Positions 1-11,974 of a DNA stretch of 50,067 bases are shown in pieces (positions within the stretch are counted from its first letter, which is position 1; each line of letters starts with the position of its first letter). Position numbers and translations under genes: made by a program. The stretch is taken from the NCBI GenBank assembly GCA_024636555.1, contig JAGXGW010000066.1:1-50067 (forward strand), given 5' to 3'. This DNA is from Paracoccaceae bacterium. GTDB taxonomy: Bacteria > Pseudomonadota > Alphaproteobacteria > Rhodobacterales > Rhodobacteraceae. The notes under the pieces were generated by a model. That model was not told where the DNA came from, did no database searches, and saw only the letters and a list, made by a program, of their open reading frames with translations.

Positions 1-318
1 CATGATGAATTCCACGCACCGGGTGATCCCACGCTCGACCTCTGCCAGGTCCTTCCGCAAGGCGGTTTTATCCGGGCCCTTGTCTGTCTTTAGCCGCATA
101 AGTTCTGCGTTTAGTTCTGCAGTGAAGGTCGCGATCAGGGCGTCATTGCCGACGAGGATGTCACGCAGCCCATTCAGCACGCGGCTCTCAACCTCGGCCG
201 CCGCAATACCAAAGGTCGCCTCACAGGTGCCTTTCTCGCGGCGTGTCGCGCAATAATAGCGATCCTTGCGGGCAATGTTCATGTTACCACCACAACAGCC
301 GAATTTGATTAGGCCCGT
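1..318 (-). pseudogene. Serine recombinase remnant (zinc-ribbon and coiled-coil part), truncated
   Basis: Translated on the minus strand, this stretch reads like the C-terminal zinc-beta-ribbon and start of the coiled coil of a large serine recombinase. It has a GLIKFGCCGGNM segment, then YYCATRREKGTC, then a charged helix rich in Leu, Glu and Lys that runs off the window edge. Large serine recombinases normally carry an N-terminal catalytic domain of about 150 residues plus a recombinase domain upstream. Here the tRNA begins only about 125 bases upstream, so those domains are absent. The first zinc-binding Cys of the usual KCGxCGG pattern is Phe. Both facts point to a decayed fragment. The frame stays open upstream to about base 420, but that sequence is AT-rich and unlike a recombinase. 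Family assignment is by motif only, and the true 5' boundary is uncertain. Confidence 0.7.
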
Positions 319-349
319 GGGAAAACGCTTTGTAGCTTCTTTCTGCTTG

Positions 350-367
350 AAATTTATCGATAAATTT
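350..367. repeat. AT-rich perfect palindrome
   Basis: AAATTTATCGATAAATTT is an 18-bp perfect palindrome between the tRNA-Gly 3' end and the recombinase remnant. The surrounding 90 bases are much richer in A and T than the rest of the window. It could be an operator, part of an old attachment site, or a chance product of an AT-rich stretch. No function can be assigned from the sequence. Confidence 0.5.
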
Positions 368-442
368 AGGGCGGGTTCAAGGGCAGATTCACATTTTCTC
401 CAGAAAATAAAAAATTTTATTTCAAAGACTTATGGGGGTGAT

Positions 443-516
443 TGGAGCGGGTGAAGGGAATCGAACCCTCGTATTCAGCTTGGGAAGCTGCTGCTCTACC
501 ATTGAGCTACACCCGC
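443..516 (-). tRNA. tRNA-Gly (anticodon CCC)
   Basis: On the minus strand this folds as a tRNA of 74 bases with an encoded CCA end. The acceptor arm GCGGGTG pairs with CACCCGC, the D arm has TAGCTCAATGGTAGAGCA, and the T arm has GAGGGTTCGATTCCCTT. The seven-base anticodon loop is TTCCCAA, giving anticodon CCC for glycine. It closely resembles the E. coli tRNA-Gly(CCC) in the anticodon and T arms. The gene lies just downstream of the RACo-like gene on the same strand, and its 3' end faces the recombinase remnant. That is the usual geometry for an element integrated at a tRNA. Confidence 0.95.
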
Positions 517-551
517 ATCATCGCGACAGGTAAGTCAGGGCGCGGACACCG

Positions 552-4377
<3,826 letters not shown>

Positions 4378-4393
4378 GACAGCCGACGTTGCT

Positions 4394-4423
4394 GGCTGCG
4401 CGCGATTTCATCCCCGCGCAGCC
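4394..4423. terminator. Candidate bidirectional terminator after guaB
   Basis: GGCTGCGCG (4394-4402) and CGCGCAGCC (4415-4423) form a perfect 9-bp stem with a 12-base loop in the 51-base gap between the convergent guaB and ABC ATPase genes. Only a short T run (GTTTA) follows on the plus strand. A terminator role is therefore plausible but not certain. Confidence 0.5.
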
Positions 4424-4428
4424 CGCGT

Positions 4429-5886
4429 TTATCCGGCGAAGGCGTCCTGAAGCACAGGCGCTTGCTCCTGACCGCCCAAGCCAAGCCTGACGACCCTGTC
4501 CGCCGTCTTGTCGATCAGCGCCATATCGTGACTGACAAGCACCACGGCCACGCCATCCTCGGTGGCGACCTTGCGCAGCAGGGTGATCACCTCGCGCTGG
4601 GTGATCGGGTCCAGCCGCGAGGTCGGCTCGTCCGCGAAGATGAACGCAGGCCGCGCCAGCATCACCCGCAACAGGGCCAGCCGCTGCAATTCGCCGCCCG
4701 AGACCGCACCGGGCAAGCGGTTCAGCAGCGCCGGATCAAGGCGCAGGCGCTCCATCTGTGCGGGAATATCCTGCGCCCTGGCTCCGTGCAGGGCGGCGAC
4801 ATCGGCCAGCGTCATGCCGAGTGCGCGCCGTGGCGGGAAGGCCGCGACCGGGTCTTGATAGAGCTTTTGCAGCGCCGTGCGGGGCAGGCCGGGGGCACGT
4901 GTCACCGCGCCTGCATCCGGTGCCAACAGCCCCAGCAGCACATCGCCGAGGCTGGACTTGCCGCAACCGGAGGGGCCGGTGATGCCCAGCACGCGGCCGG
5001 GATGCACGGCGATATCCAGATCCTCGATCAGGCGTTGGCCACCACGCGACAGGCTGAGTCCCTTGGCCGCCACAACAGGGGCGGCGGGGGCCAGCCCCGG
5101 CACTGGCATGGACAGGGTGCTGCGGGCGGGCCAATGCGCGGGATCGGCAGCGATCAGATCGCGCGTATAGGTGGCAGTCGGCGCGGCGAAAACGGCGGAG
5201 GTCTGACCCGCCTCGACCACCTTTCCCTCGCGCATGATGATGATCTGCCCGCCGATCATCTGCGCCAGTGCCAGATCATGCGTAATGACGGCAAGCCCGC
5301 CATCGCGCCCCAAAGCGTCAAGCAGCAGCCGGGCCACATCGTCGCGCCGTGCGGCGTCCAGCCCCTTGGTCGGCTCGTCCGCGATCACGATACGCGCACC
5401 ACCGGCCCGCGCGGCAGCAATCGCCACGCGCTGTGCCATGCCGCCCGACAACTCGTGCGGATAGCGTTGACCAACCGCCGCGAGATCCAGCGCCGCCAGA
5501 TCCTTTTGCGCCTGTGCTGCCGCATCGGACCGCGTCAGCCCGCGCACCAGATGGTGCGTCTCGGCAATCTGCGGGGCTGCGCGCATCAGCGGATCAAGCG
5601 AGAGCCACGGCTCCTGCGGCAACACTGCGATGCGCCGCCCCCAAAGCGCGCGGAAACGGGCAGGTTGCGCCGGATCAAGCGCGTCCTTGCCCAGCGTGAT
5701 GCGGCCCCGCGCCGTCAACCCTTGCGGCAGCGTGCCCATCACCGCCTGTGCCAGCAGGCTTTTGCCCGATCCGGTCTCCCCCAGAATGATCAGGGGCACG
5801 CCCGGCTCCAGCGTCAGCGAGACAGGGGCTATCAGTTGCGTCGCCCCGTCATGGACGCTGATCTCGTTCAGTTGCAGCAGGCTCAT
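4429..5886 (-). CDS. Nik/Opp-type ABC transporter, fused double ATP-binding protein
   Basis: This 485-residue cytoplasmic protein holds two ABC ATPase domains in tandem. The first has Walker A LGETGSGKS near residue 35, signature LSGGMAQRV and Walker B IVIADEPTKGLD. The second has Walker A GPSGCGKSS, signature VSGGELQRL and Walker B FIFADEPTSRLD. In nickel and oligopeptide importers these are usually two proteins (NikD/NikE, OppD/OppF). Here they are one chain, with domains shorter than typical OppD or OppF. The ATG at 5886 overlaps the stop of the upstream permease gene (ATGA), showing translational coupling. It is the last gene of the leftward four-gene transporter operon. Confidence 0.92.
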   Translation of the reverse strand: MSLLQLNEISVHDGATQLIAPVSLTLEPGVPLIILGETGSGKSLLAQAVMGTLPQGLTARGRITLGKDALDPAQPARFRALWGRRIAVLPQEPWLSLDPLMRAAPQIAETHHLVRGLTRSDAAAQAQKDLAALDLAAVGQRYPHELSGGMAQRVAIAAARAGGARIVIADEPTKGLDAARRDDVARLLLDALGRDGGLAVITHDLALAQMIGGQIIIMREGKVVEAGQTSAVFAAPTATYTRDLIAADPAHWPARSTLSMPVPGLAPAAPVVAAKGLSLSRGGQRLIEDLDIAVHPGRVLGITGPSGCGKSSLGDVLLGLLAPDAGAVTRAPGLPRTALQKLYQDPVAAFPPRRALGMTLADVAALHGARAQDIPAQMERLRLDPALLNRLPGAVSGGELQRLALLRVMLARPAFIFADEPTSRLDPITQREVITLLRKVATEDGVAVVLVSHDMALIDKTADRVVRLGLGGQEQAPVLQDAFAG

Positions 5887-6683
5887 GTCTCGCGGCTCCC
5901 GGCCAGAAGGGTGAGGCCCATCAACAGGGCGAAGGTGGCAATCACCGGCGTCAGCAGGGCCGAGGGGGCCTCGCGCCAGTAGGGCAGCAGTTCCACCATC
6001 ATCAGCCCCAGTTCGGGCGTCGGCGCGCGCATGCCCACACTGACAAAGCCCAGCGCGGCAATCGCCATGATCGCGGTCGCGGTGCCGAAAGCCGCAGCGG
6101 TCAGCATCACGGGGGCGATCTCGGGCCACAGATGGGTGCGGAAGATATAGGGCCAGCCGAAACCGAGCAGCTGCGCCGCCTCCACCGCCGGAGAGGCGAG
6201 CACGGCGCGCGATGTGGCGCGGGTGAGGCGGAAGAACTCGACCCAGAGCACCAGCGACAGCCCCGCCCAGAAGCCGAAGGCCGTGCCCGGCATGATCGCC
6301 AGTACGATCAGCACCAGAAGCAGCCCCGGCAGCGCCAGCAAGGCATCGGCGAGCGTGGCGAGGATACGGTCCACCCAGCCGCCCTGCGCCGCCGCCCATG
6401 TGCCAAGGATCAGGCCCGCCGCACCCGCCGTGGCCACAGCCCCCAGCGCAATAGCGGGTGAGAGGCGCAACGCATGGGCCAGCCGGTGGAACAGCGAGCG
6501 CCCCAGATGGTCATAACCCAAGGGGGCAGCGGCATCTGGCCCGCCCAGCGACTTGACCAGCGACTGGCCGAACGGATCACCCGGCACCAGCAGCGGGCCG
6601 AACAGGGCAAGTGCGGCCAGAAGCGCAAGGATCGCAGCGCCCGCAAGCCGTGCCGGCGAGGTGTTGTTTGGTATCGCGGTCAT
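5883..6683 (-). CDS. Nik/Opp-type ABC transporter permease (DppC/NikC-like)
   Basis: The 266-residue integral membrane protein has an N-terminal membrane helix (LAGAAILALLAALALFGPLL) and the periplasmic LGYDHLGRSLFHRL motif typical of DppC/NikC. Further helices and the EAA-type cytoplasmic loop (EAAQLLGFGWPYIFRTHLWP) follow. It would form half of the translocation channel with the adjacent DppB-like permease. The start at 6683 overlaps the stop of that gene (ATGA), and its own stop overlaps the ATPase start. The substrate cannot be read from the permease alone. Confidence 0.9.
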   Translation of the reverse strand: MTAIPNNTSPARLAGAAILALLAALALFGPLLVPGDPFGQSLVKSLGGPDAAAPLGYDHLGRSLFHRLAHALRLSPAIALGAVATAGAAGLILGTWAAAQGGWVDRILATLADALLALPGLLLVLIVLAIMPGTAFGFWAGLSLVLWVEFFRLTRATSRAVLASPAVEAAQLLGFGWPYIFRTHLWPEIAPVMLTAAAFGTATAIMAIAALGFVSVGMRAPTPELGLMMVELLPYWREAPSALLTPVIATFALLMGLTLLAGSRET

Positions 6684-7603
6684 GTCCGTCCCCTTGGGTC
6701 GATGCGGCGTACGGTCAGGTCGATCACCGTGTTGATCAGAACAAAGCCCAGCCCCAGCACCAGTGCGGTGCCCTGTACCATCGGCACATCGCGGGCAAAG
6801 ACCGCATGGACCAGCGCATGGCCGATCCCCGGCCAGCCAACGATGGTTTCGATCACCACCACGCCCTCGATCAGCGTGACGAATTGCAGCCCCAGATAGG
6901 TCAGCAGCGGCACGGCGACATTGCGCAACCCGTGGCGGCGCAGCACCTGCCCGTGGCGCAGCCCCTTCCATCCGGCAAAGCGGTAGAACGGCATCTCGGT
7001 AATGCGCGCCATCGCATCACGGGTGATGCGCGCATTGACCGCCGCCAGACCCAGCGCCAGCGCCAGCGCGGGCAGGATGAAATGGCGCGACTGGCCGTAA
7101 CCCGCAGCAGGCAGCCAGCCCATCTGCACCGACAGGATCAGGATCAGGGCCATCAGGAATTGCGGAATGGATTTCAGCCCTGTGGATACCACAAGCAAGA
7201 CACGGTCCAGCAGGCCACCGGGCCGCAGCCCCGCCAGAATGCCCAGAGGCGGCCCCATCAGCAGCGACAGCCCCACCGCCGCCAGCGCCAGCCAGAGCGA
7301 GGCGCCAAGCTGGTGCACGATCTCTTGCATCACCGGCTGGCCGGAGACCAGCGAGACGCCGAAATCCAGCCGCACCAGATCGCCCAGCCATTGCAGCAGC
7401 GCGGGGAACCAATGCGCGTCAAGGCCCAGTTCAGCCCGCACGGCATCGGCGGCGGCGGCGGTGACATTGTCATAGCCGTAGCGGCCTGCAGCGATGCGAT
7501 AGGCGGCATCGCCGGGCAGGGCGCGCATCATCGCGAAGGTGGACACCCCCACGATGATCGCGACCATGGCCGCCTGCACAAGCCGGTTGAGAAGAATGGT
7601 CAT
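6680..7603 (-). CDS. Nik/Opp-type ABC transporter permease (DppB/NikB-like)
   Basis: The 307-residue inner-membrane permease begins with LLNRLVQAAMVAIIVGVSTF. It has the DppB/NikB features: a long periplasmic segment after helix 1, a central block of helices, and the EAA-type loop around WKGLRHGQVLRRHGLRNVAVP. The end FVTLIEGVVVIETIVGWPGI is diagnostic of this permease branch. The ATG at 7603 overlaps the stop of the binding-protein gene. An upstream extension of the frame (MGADIRPARPAETG) lies inside that gene and is not needed. It pairs with the following DppC-like permease. Confidence 0.9.
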   Translation of the reverse strand: MTILLNRLVQAAMVAIIVGVSTFAMMRALPGDAAYRIAAGRYGYDNVTAAAADAVRAELGLDAHWFPALLQWLGDLVRLDFGVSLVSGQPVMQEIVHQLGASLWLALAAVGLSLLMGPPLGILAGLRPGGLLDRVLLVVSTGLKSIPQFLMALILILSVQMGWLPAAGYGQSRHFILPALALALGLAAVNARITRDAMARITEMPFYRFAGWKGLRHGQVLRRHGLRNVAVPLLTYLGLQFVTLIEGVVVIETIVGWPGIGHALVHAVFARDVPMVQGTALVLGLGFVLINTVIDLTVRRIDPRGRT

Positions 7604-9123
7604 TCCGGTTTCCGCAGGTCTTGCAGGCCGAATGTCCGCTCCCACGGATCAATTGTGGCGCCTTCGATGCCTGCTGCCACGGCCAGCGTCTGCTGGTACC
7701 ACGCAATCGGGATGATCGGTAGTTCCTCTTGCAGGATGGCGGTAACGCGGGCGCGGTCAGCATCGTCGCCTTCGCCGCGCGCCAGCGCTTGCGCCAGTTC
7801 CACGATCTCCGCGTTGTCCCAGCCCATCGCGCCCCAGTCGCCCACGGGGGCGAAATCCGACAGCACCGTGCCGATAGGATCGGGGATCAGCGCAAAGTTG
7901 CGCGCAAGCAGGGCAATCTCCAGCGTGCCGTTCTGATGGCCTGCGGGGATTTCGGAGGAGTTGGTCGAGTTGATCGTCACATCGATCCCGACAGCGCGCA
8001 ACTGCTGTTCCAGCACCGCCGCCACCAGCGGCAGTTCGGGCCGGTCAGGATAGGTGAGCAAGGTCAGCGCAAAACGCTCTCCGTCGCGCATCAGCACACC
8101 ATCATTGCCCGGCGTCCAGCCCAGATCGGCCAGCAGGGCCTGTGCGGCGGCCACATCATAGGTCAGCGGGGCCACGTCCTCGTTATGCCATGCGCCGATG
8201 GCAGGCGGGAACAGCTGGTCGGCACCTTCGGGATAGCGCAGGATCGCCTGCGCGATGCCCGCACGGTCAATCGCAAGGCTAAGAGCCTGACGCGCCCCGA
8301 TATCGGACAGGAACGGATGCGCGGCGTTCACCTTCAGCAGCAATGTGCGCGGGATCGCAACGGACAACACCTCGACTGCATCGGAATTACCAAGCCGCGT
8401 CACGCTGGCCGGATCAAGGGTGAAGACGAAATCGTCATCACCCGATTCGGCCATCAGGGCGCGGGTCTCGGCACGGCCCACGGCGGCATAGGTGACATTG
8501 CCCACATGCGGCGCATCGCCCCAATACGGCGCGAAAACGCTGGCGCGCAGCGAGAGCGGCGGCGACAGATCTGTCAACTGGTAAGGGCCGGTGCCGATCA
8601 TAGCTGTGGCCATGCCGTCAGCGCCGTAAGCATCTGGCGCAAGGATCTGCGCGCGGGCCTCGGCCAGAAAAGCGGGCAGGGCGGCGCGCGGCTCGCTCAG
8701 CGTCATCACAACGGTATTGCCGTCCGCCTCCATCGCGGTGATCGGCAGATCGCCCAGCGGGCCGGGCTTGGCGCGCGCAGTCTCCAGCGCATTGATGACC
8801 GCCGCGGGTGTCAGGGCAGTGCCGTCATGGAACACCACCCCGTCGCGCAGGGTGAAGCGCCAGCTCAACCCGTCCTCGGAGGCGGTCCAGTCGGTTGCCA
8901 GACCGGGCAGCAAACGCCCTTCGGCATCCGCATTCACCAGCGTCTCGGCAATCCCCATCCGCGTGAAGATATAGCCGGCGATCGATGGCTCGGGCGACAG
9001 GACCTCGAAAGGTGCGACCACGCTAAGTGTAGCGTTGTTCTGCGCGAGCATCGGGGTGCCAAGCGTGACAGAGATAGCCGCAGCAAGCAGCAATCTTGAA
9101 AGGGCGGGGAGGGGTTTTGACAT
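7600..9123 (-). CDS. Periplasmic substrate-binding protein of the Nik/Opp ABC transporter
   Basis: The protein of about 507 residues is a family 5 extracellular solute-binding protein. A Sec-type leader is visible (MSKPLPALSRLLLAAAISVT, cleaved near PMLAQ). The family pattern follows: LLPGLATDWTASEDGLSWRF, then FHDGTALTPAAV, then a GTGPYQL segment. Overall it recalls NikA/CntA-type proteins that bind chelated metals rather than peptides, but the ligand pocket cannot be judged by eye. The start is uncertain: the ATG at 9123 has a weak GAAAG eight bases upstream, while the ATG at 9138 adds five residues and has no ribosome site. It leads the four-gene operon and lies about 200 bases from a palindrome resembling a Zur box, which hints at zinc-chelate or related metal uptake. 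Confidence 0.88.
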   Translation of the reverse strand: MSKPLPALSRLLLAAAISVTLGTPMLAQNNATLSVVAPFEVLSPEPSIAGYIFTRMGIAETLVNADAEGRLLPGLATDWTASEDGLSWRFTLRDGVVFHDGTALTPAAVINALETARAKPGPLGDLPITAMEADGNTVVMTLSEPRAALPAFLAEARAQILAPDAYGADGMATAMIGTGPYQLTDLSPPLSLRASVFAPYWGDAPHVGNVTYAAVGRAETRALMAESGDDDFVFTLDPASVTRLGNSDAVEVLSVAIPRTLLLKVNAAHPFLSDIGARQALSLAIDRAGIAQAILRYPEGADQLFPPAIGAWHNEDVAPLTYDVAAAQALLADLGWTPGNDGVLMRDGERFALTLLTYPDRPELPLVAAVLEQQLRAVGIDVTINSTNSSEIPAGHQNGTLEIALLARNFALIPDPIGTVLSDFAPVGDWGAMGWDNAEIVELAQALARGEGDDADRARVTAILQEELPIIPIAWYQQTLAVAAGIEGATIDPWERTFGLQDLRKPE

Positions 9124-9138
9124 GGCGGAAACTTTCAT

Positions 9139-9494
9139 GCGTGCGTTGCAGGTTAAAAATGCGACCGGAAACGGATGTATGGGGATAGCTGGCAGCGGCA
9201 TGGCATGCTGGCTTTGGCGGGTGGGCGAGTGTTTGAATCAAGTAAGTCAAGCATTGCTCTGCCGACGAACCGCAGGGCGTCCCGATGCCGGACAGAGCTT
9301 TGGCGCGGGTGAGGCAGAGCGGTGATCCTTGCTGTTATGTTATAACATAACGCTGACAGGAAAATCAGGCTCGGGATTCAAGATGTGATTTGGGGTTCTT
9401 CAGACAAAATGTTCCTAGAACACAGATATTAACAAATTATAATAGTGACATAAAAGGCATAGCTAATGTTTTAGATTAGCAACAGAAGGCAGCC
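9139..9494. other. Intergenic region with transporter promoter and cobQ 3' end
   Basis: These 356 bases lie between cobQ and the binding-protein gene, both leftward. They contain the palindrome at 9334-9351 and an inverted repeat GCTCTGCC (9257-9264) with GGCAGAGC (9313-9320) in the presumed transporter leader. An AT-rich stretch at 9400-9480 ends in GCTAAT/ATTAGC (9462-9467 and 9475-9480), which could form a weak hairpin after cobQ. I see no convincing small gene and no B12-box riboswitch here. Confidence 0.5.
9334..9351. promoter_or_regulatory. Perfect palindrome resembling a Zur operator
   Basis: GTTATGTTATAACATAAC is an 18-bp perfect palindrome. Its core TGTTATAACA resembles the Zur (zinc uptake regulator) boxes described for proteobacteria. 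It lies 211 bases upstream of the binding-protein start and contains TATAAC, which could form part of a -10 element. The direct observation is the palindrome; the regulator is inferred. It most likely controls the leftward ABC transporter operon, because cobQ on the other side is transcribed toward it. Confidence 0.6.
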
Positions 9495-10940
9495 TTACCG
9501 CGCCAGCGCGATCAGCCCCGCAACGTCCAGATGTGCCTCGATGTGATCGGCCAAAGCATCCAGCGTCTGTTCGATCAGTGCGCCATGCGCCTGTGTTGAC
9601 GCCTGCACGCCCAGCGCCGCAAGGAAAGCCGCGCGGAACGCGTCCGAGGCGAACAGCCCGTGCAGATAGCTGCCGGTGATGCGCCCGTCGGCGCTGACAG
9701 CACCCTCGGCGCGCCCGTCGACATGGGCGAAAGGGAGGGCGCAATCGGGGCCGTCGCTTTGCCCGATATGGATCTCGTAGCCTGCCACCTCCAGCCCGCT
9801 GGCGGCATGGGTCGCGTTCACGCGCGACAGGCGTTTGTCCGGCGTCATCACCGTGGCGATATCCAGCAGGCCCAGCCCGGCGGTCTCGCCTGCCGGACCC
9901 TCGATCCCGTCGGGATCGCTGACGCTGCGGCCCAGCATCTGATAGCCGCCGCAGATGCCCAGAACATGCCCGCCGCGCCGGATATGGGCGGCCAGATCAA
10001 TGTCCCAGCCCTGCGCACGCAGAAAGGCCAGATCGCCGCGTGTGGATTTGGACCCCGGCAGGATCACCAGCGCCGCATCACCGGGAATCGCCTGTCCCGC
10101 GCGCACCATCACCAGATTGACGCCGGGTTCCGCCTTGAGCGGGTCCAGATCGTCGAAATTGGCGATGCGGCTGAAGGTCAGGCAGGCGATGGTCACGCCG
10201 TCTGTGGCAGGGCCGGAGGCCAGATCCAGCGCATCCTCGGCGGGCAGCAGATGGGCCTGTGCAAACCACGGCACCACGCCGAATCCGCGCCATCCGGTCA
10301 TCTGCTCGATCATGACATAGCCATCGTCAAACAGACGAGGATCGCCACGGAACTTGTTGATAATAAAACCTTTTACCATTTCAGCATCAGCTGGATCGAT
10401 CACCGCCTGCGTGCCCACGACCTGCGCGATCACGCCGCCACGGTCGATATCGCCGGTCAGGATCACCGGCACATCGGCGGCGCGGGCAAAGCCCATATTG
10501 GCAATGTCGCCCGCGCGCAGGTTCACCTCCGCCGGGCTGCCCGCGCCCTCCACGATCACCAGATCATAGGTGTCACGCAGGCGGTTGAAACTGTCCAGCA
10601 CCGAGGCCATCAGCTTGGGCTTCAGCGCCGCATAATCGCGCGCCCGCGCCGTGGTCAGCCTTTTGCCCTGCACGATCACCTGCGCGCCAACCTCGGATTC
10701 GGGTTTCAGCAGCACCGGATTCATATCCGTCACAGGCTCCAGCCCGCAGGCCAGCGCCTGCAAGGCCTGCGCCCGCCCGATCTCGCCACCATCGGCGGTG
10801 ACGGCAGCATTGTTGGACATGTTCTGCGGCTTGAACGGCGCCACGGACAGGCCGCGACGGGTTGCGGCACGGCACAGCCCCGCCACCAGCATGGATTTGC
10901 CGACATTCGAGCCGCAGCCCTGAATCATGATCGCGGGCAT
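9495..10940 (-). CDS. cobQ: Cobyric acid synthase (glutamine-hydrolysing)
   Basis: The 481-residue CobQ/CbiP amidates four side chains (b, d, e and g) of adenosylcobyrinic acid a,c-diamide using ATP and glutamine. The N-terminal synthetase domain starts [20 protein letters not shown], with the P-loop variant and the [10 protein letters not shown] motif. The C-terminal class I glutaminase-like domain carries the nucleophile Cys in [11 protein letters not shown] and the late HGLF motif. The length is usual for the family. It begins 6 bases after cobO, so the two genes form a leftward operon, divergent from the main riboswitch-led cob operon. Confidence 0.97.
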   Translation of the reverse strand: MPAIMIQGCGSNVGKSMLVAGLCRAATRRGLSVAPFKPQNMSNNAAVTADGGEIGRAQALQALACGLEPVTDMNPVLLKPESEVGAQVIVQGKRLTTARARDYAALKPKLMASVLDSFNRLRDTYDLVIVEGAGSPAEVNLRAGDIANMGFARAADVPVILTGDIDRGGVIAQVVGTQAVIDPADAEMVKGFIINKFRGDPRLFDDGYVMIEQMTGWRGFGVVPWFAQAHLLPAEDALDLASGPATDGVTIACLTFSRIANFDDLDPLKAEPGVNLVMVRAGQAIPGDAALVILPGSKSTRGDLAFLRAQGWDIDLAAHIRRGGHVLGICGGYQMLGRSVSDPDGIEGPAGETAGLGLLDIATVMTPDKRLSRVNATHAASGLEVAGYEIHIGQSDGPDCALPFAHVDGRAEGAVSADGRITGSYLHGLFASDAFRAAFLAALGVQASTQAHGALIEQTLDALADHIEAHLDVAGLIALAR

Positions 10941-10946
10941 CGGGGA

Positions 10947-11600
10947 TCAGAACTCCACGCCCGGCTGGGCCTTGATACCGGAGCGGAACGGATGCTTGAC
11001 CAGGGTCATCTCGGTGACCAGATCGGCGGCCTCGATCAGCGCCTCCTTGGCGTTGCGGCCAGTCAGGCAGACATGGGTCAACGGAGGTTTTTCCTCGGAC
11101 AGAAAGGCCAGCACCTCGTCAATATCCAGATAGTCGTAGCGCAGCGCGATGTTGATCTCGTCCAGCAGTACGAACCGGATTTCGGGATCGCGGATCAGGG
11201 ATTTGGCCTTTTCCCATCCGGCCTGGGCTGCCGCAATGTCGCGCGCCTTGTCCTGCGTCTCCCATGTGAAGCCTTCGCCCATTGCGTGGAACTGGCACAT
11301 CTCGGCGAAATGCCCCTCGATCAGACGCCGCTCGCCGGTATCCCATGCGCCCTTGATGAACTGCACCACGGCGCAGGGCATTTCGTGCGCGATGGCGCGC
11401 AGGATCATCCCGAAACCGGAGGAGGATTTGCCTTTGCCCGCGCCGGTATGCACGATGATCAGGCCCTTCTCGCCCTCTTTCGCGGCCATCATCCGGTCGC
11501 GGGCGGCTTTCTTCTTGGCCATCTTGGAGGCATGACGCGCCAGTTCCGCCTCGGGCGTGAGGGCTGGCTTGTCGGCGGAAGTGTTCTGATTATCTGACAT
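10947..11600 (-). CDS. cobO: Cob(I)yrinic acid a,c-diamide adenosyltransferase
   Basis: The 217-residue CobO/BtuR enzyme transfers the adenosyl group of ATP to the reduced corrinoid cobalt. The inverted-type P-loop GAGKGKSS lies at residues 53-60, followed by AVVQFIKG, the LLDEINIAL Walker-B-like motif and HVCLTGRNA, all typical of the family. The Lys/Arg-rich N-terminal helix (KMAKKKAARDRMM) is also characteristic. The ATG at 11600 follows AAAGGAC with correct spacing; the longer open frame reaches into the riboswitch region and is not real. It heads the cobO-cobQ pair. Confidence 0.96.
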   Translation of the reverse strand: MSDNQNTSADKPALTPEAELARHASKMAKKKAARDRMMAAKEGEKGLIIVHTGAGKGKSSSGFGMILRAIAHEMPCAVVQFIKGAWDTGERRLIEGHFAEMCQFHAMGEGFTWETQDKARDIAAAQAGWEKAKSLIRDPEIRFVLLDEINIALRYDYLDIDEVLAFLSEEKPPLTHVCLTGRNAKEALIEAADLVTEMTLVKHPFRSGIKAQPGVEF

Positions 11601-11654
11601 CGGATTGTCCTTTTTCTTGACACTCGCCACCCTTCTGTCAAATGAGGGGGATTG

Positions 11655-11866
11655 AGCGCTGGTGCCTGTCTTATGGCAGGCCAAAAGGGAATGCGACAGG
11701 TTTTGCGACACACCCGTGTTGCCGGACCGAAGCGCAGCCGCCCCCGCGACCGTGACCGGAAAGGTCCGCCCATGCCACTGGCCGCAAGGTTCGGGAAGGG
11801 GGGCGAACCGCTGAAGCAGGGCGAAAGCCGCGCTTCGAGATCCGCAAGCCGGGAGACCTGCCAGTG
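11655..11866 (+). promoter_or_regulatory. Cobalamin riboswitch 1 (leads the cob operon)
   Basis: The plus strand shows the conserved B12 riboswitch parts in order. They are GGTGCC at 11661, a GGGAAT segment, the core GCCGCCCCCGCGACCGT, GCCACTGG, GGGAAGG, and the terminal B12 box reading AGCCGGGAGACCTGCC near 11847-11862. Known members fold with adenosylcobalamin and block expression of B12 synthesis and transport genes. This one ends about 110 bases before the DUF1636 gene and should control the rightward operon from there through cobA. I see no strong intrinsic terminator before the first gene, so control by hiding the ribosome site is a reasonable guess. Confidence 0.95.
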
Positions 11867-11974
11867 CACGAACTGAAACGCGCGGACGGGGTGTTCCGCG
11901 ACCTTCGGACACAGGCGATACCGCCTGACCGTTGGCGCATGCCTCTGTTTTCCGCAGTCAAAAGAGGTGACGTG

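Noticed and set aside
310..420. Upstream continuation of the recombinase reading frame to base 420
   Set aside because: The frame is open, but the translated sequence is AT-biased and not recombinase-like, so it is more likely noncoding after truncation.
4429..9123. Two ABC importers as a recent duplication (with 41325-47560)
   Set aside because: Gene orders are the same, but the fused ATPases differ by about 200 residues, the binding proteins use different export signals, and the permeases have different insertions.
9139..9330. A B12 or other known riboswitch upstream of the first ABC transporter
   Set aside because: None of the B12 core strings (GCCGCCCCCGC, GCCACTGG, AGACCTGCC) occurs here. 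Only one 8-bp inverted repeat was seen.
9660..11597. Plus-strand 645-residue open frame opposite cobQ and cobO
   Set aside because: It lies fully antisense to two well-recognised enzymes, is rich in His, Gln and Arg as expected from the reverse of high-GC genes, and has no domain I recognise.
11864..11974. N-terminal extension of the DUF1636 protein (MHELKRADG...)
   Set aside because: It would start inside the riboswitch B12 box; the ATG at 11975 has a strong AGAGGTG ribosome site and fits the family start.
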